A stretch of DNA of 18,086 nt, taken from assembly GCA_002278985.1 (NCBI GenBank), contig NCJP01000014.1, positions 1-18,086 on the forward strand, written 5' to 3'. The translations under genes were made by a program, and so were the position numbers. Of this stretch, positions 8,911 through 17,762 are shown one piece after another. The notes beneath the pieces were generated by a model. The model had not been told where the DNA came from. It saw only the letters and a list, made by a program, of their open reading frames with translations, and made no database searches. This DNA comes from Erythrobacter sp. 34-65-8. Its GTDB lineage: Bacteria; Pseudomonadota; Alphaproteobacteria; Sphingomonadales; Sphingomonadaceae. How positions within the stretch are numbered: the first letter of the stretch is position 1; each line of letters starts with the position of its first letter.

Positions 8911-9678
8911 ATGGGTTACGATAAAGGGCGCCGCGGCCGAGGCCGGGACAAGCGCGACGGTTTCGGGGAAGAAGGGTTCGATCCGTTCGGCAGCCCGTCC
9001 GGTGGTTTTGCTGGTGACAGTTACGGCGGCGGTCGCGATCGTTTCGGCGGTGGCGGTGATCGCTTCGGCGGCGGCGGCGGCGGTGGCGGCCGTTTCGGCG
9101 GCGGTGACCGGGGCCCCGGTGGCGGCGCTCCGCGCGGCCCGGGTGGCGGTGCCGGCGCTGGTGCCGGTGGCGGCTTCAGCCGGATGCCCGCGCAGGTTGT
9201 CGGAACCGGCAAGGGTACCGTCAAATTCTTCAATTCGCAGAAGGGCTTCGGCTTCATCGCTCAGGAAGGCGGCGGCGAGGACGTGTTTGTCCATGTCAGC
9301 GCGGTCGAGCGGGCTGGCCTTGAAGGTCTGGCCGAAGGGCAGGAGCTGCAGTTCAACCTGGTCGATCGCGGCGGCAAGGTTTCGGCGCAGGACCTGCAAG
9401 TGGTCGGCGACGTGATTGCAGTCGAATCGAAGCCGGCAGCGCCGCAGCGCGAGCTGACCGGTGAGCGGGTGACCGGCACGGTCAAGTTCTTCAACGGCAC
9501 CAAGGGCTTCGGCTTCCTGGTCCGGGATGACGGCCAGCCGGACGCTTTCGTACATATCAGCGCCGTCGAACGCTCGGGCCTTGCGGGTCTGAACGAAGGC
9601 GAGCGTTACCAGTTCGACCTCGAGGTTGATCGACGAGGCAAGCACTCGGCCGTCAATCTGGAGCGCGCGTCCGATTGA
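8911..9678 (+). CDS. Double cold-shock-domain protein with Gly/Arg-rich N-terminus
   Basis: A 255-residue RNA/ssDNA-binding protein. Residues 1-30 are basic ([18 protein letters not shown]). Residues about 31-92 are a low-complexity Gly-rich tract with repeated [12 protein letters not shown] units. Two cold-shock domains follow: about 100-168 ([15 protein letters not shown] and [15 protein letters not shown]) and about 189-255 ([15 protein letters not shown] and [14 protein letters not shown]). Both keep the RNP1 (KGFGF) and RNP2 (F-V-H) motifs. Single-domain CspA proteins are about 70 residues; two-domain forms are known in alphaproteobacteria. No in-frame start lies upstream of ATG 8911; the only Shine-Dalgarno (GAAGG, 8893-8897) is 13 bases away, which is long. 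The likely role is an RNA chaperone under cold or stress. Confidence 0.93.
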   Translation: MGYDKGRRGRGRDKRDGFGEEGFDPFGSPSGGFAGDSYGGGRDRFGGGGDRFGGGGGGGGRFGGGDRGPGGGAPRGPGGGAGAGAGGGFSRMPAQVVGTGKGTVKFFNSQKGFGFIAQEGGGEDVFVHVSAVERAGLEGLAEGQELQFNLVDRGGKVSAQDLQVVGDVIAVESKPAAPQRELTGERVTGTVKFFNGTKGFGFLVRDDGQPDAFVHISAVERSGLAGLNEGERYQFDLEVDRRGKHSAVNLERASD

Positions 9679-9740
9679 TCGCCTCTGCAGCGGGTTCCGT
9701 GTGTCGGACCGGCCCGCTCCAGGCACCCAAACGCGGCAGG

Positions 9741-9770
9741 TGGCGGCTCTGATGGGCCGCCATTTGTCGT
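9741..9770 (+). terminator. Probable terminator after the cold-shock gene
   Basis: A 7-bp perfect stem TGGCGGC/GCCGCCA (9741-9747/9756-9762) with an eight-base loop is followed by TTTGTCGTTT. The T-tract is interrupted, so termination may be partial. Confidence 0.6.
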
Positions 9771-9804
9771 TTCAAACCTCCGCCGAATCAGCAGGAACAA
9801 CCCG

Positions 9805-10989
9805 ATGTCGATCACGCCCCTCATGCCCGTCTATCCCCGCTCCGGGGTGCGCCCGGTTCGTGGCGAGCATTGCCACCTGATTGACGAAGACGGCACCCGC
9901 TACCTCGATTTTGCCAGCGGGATTGCGGTCAACCTGCTCGGCCACAGCCACGAAGGCCTGATCGGCGCGATCCAGCATCAGGCCGCCACGCTGATGCACG
10001 TGTCGAATCTCTACGGCAGCCCCCAGGGCGAAGCGCTGGCCCAGCGGCTGGTGGATATGACCTTTGCCGACACGGTGTTCTTCACCAATTCCGGCGCGGA
10101 AGCGGTCGAATGCGCGATCAAGACGGCGCGGGCCTATCATCAGGCGGGCGGCAACTCCGACCGGTTCGAGCTGATCACGTTCAACAACGCTTTCCACGGC
10201 CGCACGATGGCCACCATCAGCGCATCCAACCAGGACAAGATGCACAAGGGCTTCCTGCCGCTGCTGGCCGGGTTCAAGTATGTTGAATTCGACGACCTTG
10301 CCGGTGCCGAGGCGGCAATCGGGCCCAATACTGCAGGCTTTCTGGTCGAACCCATCCAGGGCGAAGGCGGGATCCGCCCTGCCTCGCCTGAATTCCTGCA
10401 GGGCCTGCGCGCACTGGCCGACCAGCATGACCTGATGCTGGTGCTGGACGAGGTGCAGTGCGGTGTGGCCCGGACCGGCAAGTTCTACGCCCACGAGCAT
10501 TACGGGGTGGAGCCTGACATTCTCGCCACGGCCAAGGGGATCGGCGGCGGGTTCCCGCTGGGGGCCTGCCTTGCCACCGAAAAGGCCGCGCGCGGGATGG
10601 GCTTCGGCACGCACGGATCGACCTACGGCGGCAATCCGCTGGCGATGGCGGCCGGTACGGCGGTACTCGATGCCGTCGGCAACGATGCGTTTCTTGCCGA
10701 AGTAGCTGACAAGGGCGAGCGCATCCGCGCCCGGCTCGAACAGTTCATCGGCAACTATCCCGACCTGTTCGAACTGGTCCGGGGCAAAGGCCTGATGCTC
10801 GGCCTCAAGATGAAGGTCGAAAGCCGCCCGTTCTACGTCCACCTGCGCGACAACCACCAGCTGCTGACGGTGGCGGCGGGCGACAACACCCTGCGGATAC
10901 TGCCGCCGCTGGTGATTGGCGATGCGGAAATCGAGGAGTTCTTCGACAAGCTCTCGGCCGGGACAGCCGATTTCGTGGTTCCTGCCTGA
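9805..10989 (+). CDS. argD: Acetylornithine aminotransferase
   Basis: A 394-residue class-III PLP aminotransferase that converts N-acetylglutamate semialdehyde to N-acetylornithine with glutamate in arginine synthesis; it may also serve as succinyldiaminopimelate aminotransferase. Seen: [20 protein letters not shown], the substrate and cofactor segments [18 protein letters not shown] and [42 protein letters not shown] with the PLP-ring Asp, and the Schiff-base lysine [13 protein letters not shown] (Lys244). AGGAA lies seven bases before ATG 9805. The stop TGA overlaps the argF ATG by one base, so the two are translationally coupled. Length and motifs are normal. Confidence 0.96.
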   Translation: MSITPLMPVYPRSGVRPVRGEHCHLIDEDGTRYLDFASGIAVNLLGHSHEGLIGAIQHQAATLMHVSNLYGSPQGEALAQRLVDMTFADTVFFTNSGAEAVECAIKTARAYHQAGGNSDRFELITFNNAFHGRTMATISASNQDKMHKGFLPLLAGFKYVEFDDLAGAEAAIGPNTAGFLVEPIQGEGGIRPASPEFLQGLRALADQHDLMLVLDEVQCGVARTGKFYAHEHYGVEPDILATAKGIGGGFPLGACLATEKAARGMGFGTHGSTYGGNPLAMAAGTAVLDAVGNDAFLAEVADKGERIRARLEQFIGNYPDLFELVRGKGLMLGLKMKVESRPFYVHLRDNHQLLTVAAGDNTLRILPPLVIGDAEIEEFFDKLSAGTADFVVPA

Positions 10990-11924
10990 TGGGCGGGGCC
11001 TTGCGGCATTTCCTCGACCTGTCGGACGCCGGGGTCGATGCGCTGGCGGCGATGCAGAACGATGCCGTGACGCGCAAGGCGGCGCGCATGGGCTGGCCCA
11101 AAGGTCGGGCCGACGCCGATGCGCCGCTGGCAGGCCATGTGCTGGGCATGATCTTCGAGAAGAGCTCCACCCGCACCCGGGTCAGTTTCGACATCGCGAT
11201 GCGGCAGTTGGGCGGTTCTTCGCTGATCCTCGATTCGGGTACCAGCCAGCTGGGGCGGGGCGAGACGATCGCCGATACTGCCCGCGTGCTCAGCCGCATG
11301 GTCGATGCGATCATGATCCGCACCGATGACCACTCCAAGGTGGAAGAAATGGCCCGGCACGCCACTGTCCCGGTCATCAACGGTCTGACTGACCGCTCCC
11401 ACCCCTGCCAGATCGTGGCGGACATTCTGACCATCCTGGAGAACCGCAAGCCCCTGCCGGGCCTGGAAGTGGCCTGGTTCGGTGATGGCAACAACGTGCT
11501 GCACTCGATCATCGAAGCGGCAGGCTTGTTCAGGTTCAACGTCCGCGTGGCGACACCGGCGGGGTATGAGCCGGACGCGGGCTTTGTCGCCCAGGCGCGG
11601 GCGCTGGGCGCGCGGATCACCTTGACGCAGGACGCGGCCGAAGCTGCCACCGGGGCGGACGTACTGGTTACCGACACCTGGATATCGATGGGGCAGGCCC
11701 ATGCCGCCGAAAAGCTGGCTGCCATGGAGCCCTATCGTGTCGATGCAGCCCTGATGGCACGCGCGAAAGCCGACGCGATCTTCCTTCACTGCCTCCCGGC
11801 CCATGTCGGCGATGAAGTGAGCGAGGAGGTGTTCGAGGGCCGGCAATCGGTCGTGTTCGACGAGGCCGAGAACCGCATCCACGCGCAGAAATCTGTCCTG
11901 CTGTGGTGCTTCGGCCGGATCTGA
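10989..11924 (+). CDS. argF: Ornithine carbamoyltransferase
   Basis: A 311-residue transcarbamylase that joins carbamoyl phosphate and ornithine to give citrulline. Carbamoyl-phosphate binding is shown by SSTRTR (59-64) and SHPCQ (near residue 138), ornithine binding by TDTWISMGQ, and the active-site loop by FLHCLPAH (His267-Cys268-Leu-Pro). It starts on the last base of the argD stop codon. Anabolic rather than catabolic function is inferred from the argD partner and the absence of arginine deiminase genes. Gene order argD-argF-hslO is common in alphaproteobacteria. Confidence 0.96.
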   Translation: MGGALRHFLDLSDAGVDALAAMQNDAVTRKAARMGWPKGRADADAPLAGHVLGMIFEKSSTRTRVSFDIAMRQLGGSSLILDSGTSQLGRGETIADTARVLSRMVDAIMIRTDDHSKVEEMARHATVPVINGLTDRSHPCQIVADILTILENRKPLPGLEVAWFGDGNNVLHSIIEAAGLFRFNVRVATPAGYEPDAGFVAQARALGARITLTQDAAEAATGADVLVTDTWISMGQAHAAEKLAAMEPYRVDAALMARAKADAIFLHCLPAHVGDEVSEEVFEGRQSVVFDEAENRIHAQKSVLLWCFGRI

Positions 11925-11975
11925 CCAGCCCTAACGGGCCGGCCAGGTCTTCCGTTCCGCAGTGCCAGCGCCCAT

Positions 11976-12878
11976 ATGGCCGTGATGCTGCAACAGACCG
12001 AAACCTACTCCAACCGCATCCTGTCGTTTGTCGTACCCTCGCGTGACGCGCGCGGGCGGCTGGTTCGTCTGGATACCGTGCTTGACGACATTCTCGCCGC
12101 CCATGCCTATCCGCCGGCCATCGCGCACCTCTTGGCCGAAGCCCTGGTGCTGGCGGCGCTGCTGGGCAGCCTGCTCAAGGATGATGCCGGACAGATGACC
12201 ATGCAGGCGCAGACCGAGGAGGGTGCTGTCCGTTTGCTGGTGTGCGATTACAAGGCGGGGGAACTGCGCGGCTATGCCGATTTCGACCCCGAGCGGCTGG
12301 CGGAGCTGGGTGCAAACCCTTCGCTCTACGCTTTGTTCGGTCGCGGCTATCTCGCCATCACCTATGATCTGGCCAACAACGGCGGACGCTACCAGGGCGT
12401 GGTGCCGCTGGAGGGCGAATCCCTGGCCGAGGCGTGCCAGGCCTACTTCGCCCAATCGGAACAGGTGCCGACCCTGATCCGCGTCGGTGTGACCCGCAAC
12501 GGCGGCCAATGCGTGGCCGGAGGGCTGCTGGTCCAGCACTTGCCCGACGGCGAAGAGGGGCGTGAACGCCTGCACGTGCGCTTCGACGATCCGGAGTGGG
12601 AGCATGTTGCGGTGCTGGCAGGCAGCATCCGGCATGACGAACTGGTCGACCGCGGGCTGACACTGGAGGAGATCACCTGGCGGCTGTTCCACGAGGAAGA
12701 CCGGGTGATGGTCGAGGTCCGCCAGGAACTGGCCAAGGGCTGCCGCTGCACCGTCAGCCATTTCGAATCGGTCATCAGCCGCTTCTCGGCTGAAGATCAG
12801 GCGCAGATGCGCAACGACGACGGGCACGTACTGGTTGACTGCGCGTTCTGCTCGAAGGTATTTCAGCTCAATCTCTAA
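11976..12878 (+). CDS. hslO: Hsp33 redox-regulated chaperone
   Basis: A 300-residue cytosolic holdase that becomes active when its zinc-binding cysteines are oxidised, protecting proteins during oxidative and heat stress. The four cysteines are in place: CRC (Cys256, Cys258) and CAFC (Cys289, Cys292) at the C-terminus. The N-terminal core shows RILSFVVPSRDARGRLVRL, AEALVLAALLGSLLKDDAGQMTMQAQ and GYLAITYD. No clear Shine-Dalgarno is seen before ATG 11976; a second ATG lies at 11985 and either may be used. It sits 51 bp after argF and may be read through from it. Confidence 0.95.
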   Translation: MAVMLQQTETYSNRILSFVVPSRDARGRLVRLDTVLDDILAAHAYPPAIAHLLAEALVLAALLGSLLKDDAGQMTMQAQTEEGAVRLLVCDYKAGELRGYADFDPERLAELGANPSLYALFGRGYLAITYDLANNGGRYQGVVPLEGESLAEACQAYFAQSEQVPTLIRVGVTRNGGQCVAGGLLVQHLPDGEEGRERLHVRFDDPEWEHVAVLAGSIRHDELVDRGLTLEEITWRLFHEEDRVMVEVRQELAKGCRCTVSHFESVISRFSAEDQAQMRNDDGHVLVDCAFCSKVFQLNL

Positions 12879-12968
12879 CGGTTCGTCGCTGCTAACCAAC
12901 CATTCATCGTATGTCATGAAAGGTAACCGGTGATTGAGGCAGATTGGTGCCCGACACGGAGGAAACCG

Positions 12969-13376
12969 ATGCACGTGAGTTCAGTCAAGCTGGTGGCGCT
13001 GGTCGCGGCCGCGGCAGCGGGGGTGTTGGTTGCGCCGGTCGCTGCTCAGGCACCGGCCCTTGCCATGCTCGACCGGCTAGAGCGCGGTGAGTGGCTGGTG
13101 CGGTTTCGCGGCACGGGCGAACAGCGCCGTGTCTGCCTGCGGACCGGGCGTGAGCTGATTCAGATGCGCCACGGCAATGGGGACTGTAGCCGCTACGTGG
13201 TGGAGGACAGTGCGGGGCAGGTGACGGTCCAGTATTCCTGTGCTGGCAATGGATATGGCCGTACCAGCATCCGCCGGGAGTCGGCCACCTTGGCGCAGGT
13301 GGAAAGCCAGGGGATTGCCGATGGCAAGCCGTTCCAGTTCACAGCCGAGGCGCGGCGGACCGGGGCCTGTCGTTGA
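12969..13376 (+). CDS. DUF3617-like small exported protein
   Basis: A 135-residue protein with a signal peptide (HVSSVKLVALVAAAAAGV, cleavage probably near AAQA at about residue 28). The mature part reads LDRLERGEWLVRFRG, RRVCLRTGRELIQMRHGNGDCSRYVVE and VTVQYSCAGNGYGRTSIRRES, ending RRTGACR. The 'GEW.VR...CL' opening and the spaced Cys residues are the pattern I associate with DUF3617 periplasmic proteins of sphingomonads; function is unknown. The four mature cysteines could form disulfides. GGAGGA (12957-12962) lies well placed before ATG 12969. Upstream in-frame codons give no signal-like sequence. queC follows after 54 bp. Confidence 0.8.
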   Translation: MHVSSVKLVALVAAAAAGVLVAPVAAQAPALAMLDRLERGEWLVRFRGTGEQRRVCLRTGRELIQMRHGNGDCSRYVVEDSAGQVTVQYSCAGNGYGRTSIRRESATLAQVESQGIADGKPFQFTAEARRTGACR

Positions 13377-13430
13377 GGTCAGCCTGATCGGCCATTGCCG
13401 GGCGGGCCGAATGTCATTAGCCCCGCACAC

Positions 13431-14132
13431 ATGCGACAGGGTCAATCAGGTGAGCAGCCGGCAGCAGTTGTTCTGCTCTCTGGCGGACTCGATTCGATGG
13501 TTTCCGCGGGCATCGCGCGAGAGCAGGGCTACCGCCTCAATGCCCTGACGATCGACTACAACCAGCGCCATCGGATCGAGATCGAATCTGCCCGGTGCAT
13601 TGCCGGTGAGCTGGGGTGCGAACGGCATGTCGTCCTGCCGCTGGACCTGCGCCAGTTCGGAGGATCGGCGTTGACTGACGAGATTGCCGTTCCCACGGGC
13701 GGTGTGAGCGATGAAATCCCGGTCACTTATGTCCCGGCCCGCAACATCGTGTTTCTGTCTCTGACCCTTGCCTGGGCCGAGTCACTGGGGGCGCGGGATA
13801 TCTTCATCGGCGTCAATGCGCTCGATTACTCGGGATACCCCGATTGCCGGCCGGAATTCATCGCGGCATTCACGGACATGGCGCGCCTCGGCACCAAGGC
13901 TGGCGTGGAAGGCGAACCGTGCCGGATTCACGCGCCTTTGCAGCACATGAGCAAGGCCGACATTGCTCGCGAAGCCGCGCGCCTCGGGCTTGATCCGGGG
14001 ATGAGCTGGTCCTGCTACGCGCCATCGGGGGACGGCCGCGCATGCGGGCTTTGCGACAGCTGCCGGTTGCGCCAGAAGGGCTTTGCCGAAGCGGGGCTGG
14101 TGGATCCGACCAGCTATGCCGCTACAATCTGA
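13431..14132 (+). CDS. queC: 7-cyano-7-deazaguanine (preQ0) synthase
   Basis: A 233-residue ATP-dependent enzyme that turns 7-carboxy-7-deazaguanine into preQ0, the precursor of tRNA queuosine (and of 7-deazaguanine DNA modifications in some organisms). The PP-loop SGGLDS is at residues 17-22, followed by [53 protein letters not shown] and the zinc-binding cluster SWSCY...CGLCDSC (Cys195, 205, 208, 211). Length matches the family. ATG 13431 is chosen because it precedes the first strand (AAVVLLSGG); the ribosome binding site is weak. queD, queE and queF are not in the window, so the rest of the pathway must lie elsewhere. The MFS gene begins 27 bp downstream. Confidence 0.95.
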   Translation: MRQGQSGEQPAAVVLLSGGLDSMVSAGIAREQGYRLNALTIDYNQRHRIEIESARCIAGELGCERHVVLPLDLRQFGGSALTDEIAVPTGGVSDEIPVTYVPARNIVFLSLTLAWAESLGARDIFIGVNALDYSGYPDCRPEFIAAFTDMARLGTKAGVEGEPCRIHAPLQHMSKADIAREAARLGLDPGMSWSCYAPSGDGRACGLCDSCRLRQKGFAEAGLVDPTSYAATI

Positions 14133-14159
14133 TCAAAGGCTGGATCTGGGAGATATTGC

Positions 14160-15770
14160 GTGGCCGAACCGGGTGCCAATGGGGCCGAGATGAGCGCCGA
14201 TACCAACCCCGATACGATGAAGGCCAGTTCCTACAGCTGGTACGTTCTGGGCGTGCTGGTGGTGGTTTACATCCTCAATTTCATCGATCGCCAGATCATT
14301 TCGATCCTGGCGCTCGACATCAAGCGGGACCTGGGGCTGACCGACAGCGATATGGGCTTCCTGGGCGGGGCAGCGTTCGCCGTATTCTATGCCTTGTTTG
14401 GCATTCCACTGGGGCGGTTGGCGGACAACTGGAACCGGGTAAAGCTGCTCAGCATCGGGTTGGCCCTGTGGTCGACCATGACCGCGCTATCAGGCTTTGC
14501 CCGCAACCAGCTGACCCTGACTTTTGCGCGCATGGGCGTGGGGATTGGCGAGGCTACCGCGAGTCCGACGGCTTATTCCCTGATATCAGAATATTTTCCG
14601 AAACGGCAGCGCGCCACAGCAATCGCGATTTATTCGTCAGGTCTCTATATCGGTGGCGGGATTTCGCTGTTCATCGGGGCGAAGATTGTCGAATCGTGGA
14701 ATGCCGCATATCCGGGCGGCGGCCCGCTCGACCTCGTGGGCTGGCAGGCAGCCTTCCTGGCCGTTGGCCTGCCCGGTTTGCTGGTGGCGCTGTGGGTGGC
14801 CAGCCTTCGCGAACCCGTGCGCGGCGCGATGGACGGTGTCCCAAGCACCGGATCGGGCAAGCCCTTCACTGATTTCTTTGCCGATCTGTCGACGATCGTG
14901 CCGCCTTTCACGCTCATCGGTGCCTGGCGGCGGGGCCCGGCAGCCTTTGCGATAAACATCCTTGTCGCGGTGTTGCTGGCCGCGTTTGCCTGGATCATGA
15001 TCGGTCTGACCGGCAACCTGCCGCAGTGGTCGGCCGTGGCGCTCGGCTATTACGCCGTTTTCTCGTGGGCCTGTGTCCTGCGGCAGAAAGACCCGCCAAC
15101 CTTCCGCCTGATCTGGGGAACGCCGGCGTTTATCTGTACGACGCTCGGATATGGCCTCGTGGCGCTGGCAGCCTATGCTCTGGCGTTCTGGTCCGCGCCT
15201 TATGCCGAACAGGTTCTTGGCCTGCCCAAATCGGAACTGGCTTTCGTCCTCGGTGCCAATGGCGCGGCAAGCGGGTTTATCGGGGTCATTCTCGGGGGCC
15301 GGTTGGCTGATATACTGCGGGCACGGAATCCTGCGGGACGGATTTTGGTCATCCTGTTCGGAGTGATTGCACCCGTCATCCCGATCTGGATCGGCTATTC
15401 GACCGATAACGTCCTGCTCTTCTACGTCATGAACTTCCTCGCCGGAATGTTTGGCGCGGCTGCGCTTGGCGCGGCAGCGGCAACGACGCAGGACCTCGTG
15501 CTCCCGCGGATGCGCGGCACGGCGACGGCTTCGTTTTTCCTCGGAACGACGTTGGTCGGGCTGTGTTTCGGCCCCTACATGGTGGGCCAGATTTCTGATC
15601 TGACCGGAACCATGGTGGATGGGCAACTCGTGGGCGACCTGCGGACAGGGATCCTGTCACTGATCGGCGTGGCGCCGATTGCCGTGGTTCTGTTGCTGTA
15701 TGCTTACCGCGCCGTCCCCGAGGCGGAAGCGTCGCTGCTCGAACGTTCGGGCGAGCGCGCTTCTGCCTGA
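14160..15770 (+). CDS. MFS transporter, spinster/ExuT-like
   Basis: A 536-residue major facilitator superfamily carrier with about 12 hydrophobic segments. TM1 is YSWYVLGVLVVVYILNFIDRQ, a pattern usual for the spinster-like/hexuronate group. The cytoplasmic loop 2-3 signature is GIPLGRLADNWNRVK, and TM4-TM5 contains GVGIGEATASPTAYSLISEYFP. A long hydrophilic loop (about residues 221-255) separates the two halves. The substrate cannot be predicted. GTG 14160 has TGGGAG seven bases upstream and is preferred; ATG 14190 is the alternative. It is 27 bp after queC on the same strand and could be co-transcribed, but a queuosine-related role would be speculation. It converges on sodC. Confidence 0.9.
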   Translation: MAEPGANGAEMSADTNPDTMKASSYSWYVLGVLVVVYILNFIDRQIISILALDIKRDLGLTDSDMGFLGGAAFAVFYALFGIPLGRLADNWNRVKLLSIGLALWSTMTALSGFARNQLTLTFARMGVGIGEATASPTAYSLISEYFPKRQRATAIAIYSSGLYIGGGISLFIGAKIVESWNAAYPGGGPLDLVGWQAAFLAVGLPGLLVALWVASLREPVRGAMDGVPSTGSGKPFTDFFADLSTIVPPFTLIGAWRRGPAAFAINILVAVLLAAFAWIMIGLTGNLPQWSAVALGYYAVFSWACVLRQKDPPTFRLIWGTPAFICTTLGYGLVALAAYALAFWSAPYAEQVLGLPKSELAFVLGANGAASGFIGVILGGRLADILRARNPAGRILVILFGVIAPVIPIWIGYSTDNVLLFYVMNFLAGMFGAAALGAAAATTQDLVLPRMRGTATASFFLGTTLVGLCFGPYMVGQISDLTGTMVDGQLVGDLRTGILSLIGVAPIAVVLLLYAYRAVPEAEASLLERSGERASA

Positions 15771-15791
15771 TGTAGGAACTGGGCGGCTAGT

Positions 15792-16349
15792 TCAGTTGCG
15801 CGTCAGAACGCCGCATGCGGCGCGGGCACCGGCGTTGCCGGTCGGGTCGGTGCGGTAGTCGTCTTCGCCTGCGTGAATGATCACCGCAGTGCCGTCAGCA
15901 TCGAAGATCCAGTTTTCGACCTCAGCGCGGGTGCCAGGCAAATCGAACGAGAGTGAGGCCGTCTGGCGGCTGTCGAACACCAGGTTCGGCATGTCGCCGA
16001 CATGGGCACCACCGGGGGCGTCCTTCCCGTGCGCCCGCCCTTGCGGGTTGAGATGGCCGCCGGCCGAGGTGAAGTCAGGGCGGGTGCATTCGCCCTTCGT
16101 GTGCAGGTGAAAACCGCGCGGGCCCGCCGCGATGCCGGTGGCGGCAACTGCCAGTGTGACCTTGTCGCCATTGGCCAGCAATTGCACTGTCCCGGCTGGC
16201 AACCCGTTTGACAGCATCATTGTCGCAGAGCCGATCCGCTCCGTCGGCAGTTCGGCGAGCGTGGAGCAGGCGGCCAGGCTGGCGGCCGTGATCGTAAGCG
16301 GCAGAACGGCCCGGAGAGCACGGTTGGGGCGGGACTGGATGCGGTTCAT
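15792..16349 (-). CDS. sodC: Cu/Zn superoxide dismutase, predicted lipoprotein
   Basis: A 185-residue periplasmic enzyme that dismutates superoxide. The signal sequence ends in a lipobox SLAAC (Cys28), so it is probably lipid-anchored. Metal ligands by family comparison: FHLHTKGEC (His81, His83), GGHLNPQGRAHG (His99 bridging, His107), HVGDMPN (His116, Asp119) and VIIHAGEDDY (His159). Cys88 and Cys179 are placed for the conserved disulfide. AGAGGAAC lies a few bases before ATG 16349; an upstream in-frame start would spoil the signal peptide. It is monocistronic, convergent with the MFS gene, and downstream of the ompA terminator. Confidence 0.95.
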   Translation of the reverse strand: MNRIQSRPNRALRAVLPLTITAASLAACSTLAELPTERIGSATMMLSNGLPAGTVQLLANGDKVTLAVAATGIAAGPRGFHLHTKGECTRPDFTSAGGHLNPQGRAHGKDAPGGAHVGDMPNLVFDSRQTASLSFDLPGTRAEVENWIFDADGTAVIIHAGEDDYRTDPTGNAGARAACGVLTRN

Positions 16350-16386
16350 GACGGGTTCCTCTATCGGTACTGACCCAGCCACAACG

Positions 16387-16413
16387 AAAAAGGGGCCGGA
16401 TTGCTCCGGCCCC
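16387..16413 (-). terminator. Rho-independent terminator of ompA-family gene
   Basis: On the minus strand a 9-bp perfect stem GGGGCCGGA/TCCGGCCCC closes a GCAA tetraloop and is followed by T5 (plus-strand A-run 16387-16391). It lies about 30 bases after the porin stop and separates it from sodC. A T6 run on the plus side (16421-16426) makes it potentially usable in both directions. Confidence 0.9.
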
Positions 16414-16442
16414 TCTTATCTTTTTTCCCGAAGGTGGGAAGC

Positions 16443-17570
16443 TTACATGCCCGAGTTCGGACCGTAAGTGATTTCCACGCGGCGGTTCTGCAGTTCACGC
16501 ACGCCATCAGCGGTCGGAACGCGCGGCTGGGATTCGCCGAAGCCCTGGCTGCTGATCCGGCCATCGGGAACACCGCGACCTGCGAGGTACTGGCGGACCG
16601 AGGCGTTGCGACGCTCCGACAGACCCTGGTTGTAGGTGGCTGCACCCGAACGGTCAGCGTGACCGGCAAGCATGACCGAGGCCGTGCCGCAGTTCCGGTA
16701 GGCCGAAACAGCGTTATCGAGGATGGTTGCCGCTTCCGGAGTGATGTCCGAACGATCCCAGTCAAAGAACACGATATACGGGCCCTTGTTGCACGCTGCC
16801 ACTGGCGGCGGCGGCGGCGGGGGAGGCGGCGGGGGAGGCGGCGGCGGCGGCGGCGGGGGAGGCGGCGGAGCAGCTTCCGGCGCACCGCCGAAGTTGTAGG
16901 TCAGCGTGCCGAGCAGCGAGTGCGAGCGGAACTTGGCATCAAGGTCACGTCCGATCGTGTCGGTCAGGCCGACGTTTTCAGCCGTGAACATGCGGTAGCG
17001 CAGGCCCACGTCCCAAGAGTCGCTGAGCGGAGCGCGAATTCCGGCGAGGACCTGCCAGGCAAGGCCGCTGTCCGAATCGTCAAATGCACCCGGGCCGCTC
17101 GCATCGATGGTTGCGTCGAGCGCGGTCCGCGCGACACCGATACCACCGCCGACGAAGCCCTGCAGGCCGTCATCATCGCCGAAGTCGAGCAAGCCATTCA
17201 GCATGAAGCTGAGCACATTGGCTTCACCGCGCGCAGGAAACTGGCCGTTCGCAAGACCACCCTGCGAGACCGGATCGGCCTGCACACCGGCGGAGTCAGC
17301 CGACAGGCCCTTGATGTCAGCCGCACGGTAGCCAGCTTCAGCTTCGAGGCGGAAGCCGCCGAAGTCGTAACCAACGATGCCGCCGAAATCGTAGCCGGTC
17401 TTGGCGTCCAGTTCGATGTTGTCGTTACCGGAGTCATTCACTTCCATGCCGATGTCTTCAACGATCATCGGGCCACCACCAAGTTCGATGTACCATTGGC
17501 CATCACGGGCGAGAGCAGGCGAAGCAAGGGCCGTTGAGGCCAGCGCCATGCCAATCACGAGATTCCGCAT
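16443..17570 (-). CDS. OmpA-family outer-membrane protein with polyproline linker
   Basis: A 375-residue outer-membrane protein. Signal peptide MRNLVIGMALASTALASPALA, cleaved before RDGQWY. Residues about 22-235 form a predicted 8-strand beta-barrel (GQWYIELGGGPMIVED, YDFGGIVGYDFGGFRLEAEAGYR, DVGLRYRMFT, SLLGTLTYNFG). A linker of 22 consecutive prolines (bases 16803-16868) leads to the C-terminal peptidoglycan-binding OmpA domain (YIVFFDWDRSDITPEA, LAGHADRSG, YNQGLSERRNASVRQYL, LQNRRVEITYG). The Asp and Arg used to bind diaminopimelate in this family are present. AGGGG lies about nine bases before ATG 17570. It links the outer membrane to the cell wall and is probably abundant; the long Pro run should need elongation factor P. 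Confidence 0.94.
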   Translation of the reverse strand: MRNLVIGMALASTALASPALARDGQWYIELGGGPMIVEDIGMEVNDSGNDNIELDAKTGYDFGGIVGYDFGGFRLEAEAGYRAADIKGLSADSAGVQADPVSQGGLANGQFPARGEANVLSFMLNGLLDFGDDDGLQGFVGGGIGVARTALDATIDASGPGAFDDSDSGLAWQVLAGIRAPLSDSWDVGLRYRMFTAENVGLTDTIGRDLDAKFRSHSLLGTLTYNFGGAPEAAPPPPPPPPPPPPPPPPPPPPPPVAACNKGPYIVFFDWDRSDITPEAATILDNAVSAYRNCGTASVMLAGHADRSGAATYNQGLSERRNASVRQYLAGRGVPDGRISSQGFGESQPRVPTADGVRELQNRRVEITYGPNSGM

Positions 17571-17762
17571 TACATATTTCCCCTTTTTAGCGAAAATTTA
17601 TCCACCGAGCGGACTTTTTCTAACTTTTCCACCCGCCGGAAGCAAGCGACCTTTAGGCCGAAACTGTTGCAAGAATGCCTCTAAGTCCTCCCAAAACGGG
17701 AGGAAACAAGCCGAAACTTCCCGCTCATTCGCCCTCAACGATGGCAAAGTCAAACGGTTCCC
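17571..17762. other. Intergenic region upstream of the porin gene
   Basis: 192 AT-richer bases that must carry the porin promoter on the minus strand; I see no unambiguous -35/-10 pair. A short stem CCTCCC/GGGAGG (17687-17692/17698-17703, loop AAAAC) lies 60 bases past the end of the DUF2793 gene and could weakly terminate it, but it lacks a T-run. Confidence 0.4.

Noticed and set aside
13388..13410. Stem TCGGCC/GGCCGA before queC as a preQ1 riboswitch
   Set aside because: It is only a 6-bp stem with an 11-base loop, and I do not see the pseudoknot or A-rich tail expected of preQ1 aptamers.
16803..16868. GGC/GGA repeat tract as a microsatellite or CRISPR-like repeat
   Set aside because: It is in frame within the OmpA-family gene and encodes the proline linker typical of these proteins.
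17687..17703. CCTCCC-AAAAC-GGGAGG hairpin as terminator of the DUF2793 gene
   Set aside because: No T-run follows on the minus strand and the stem is only 6 bp; mentioned in the intergenic entry only.
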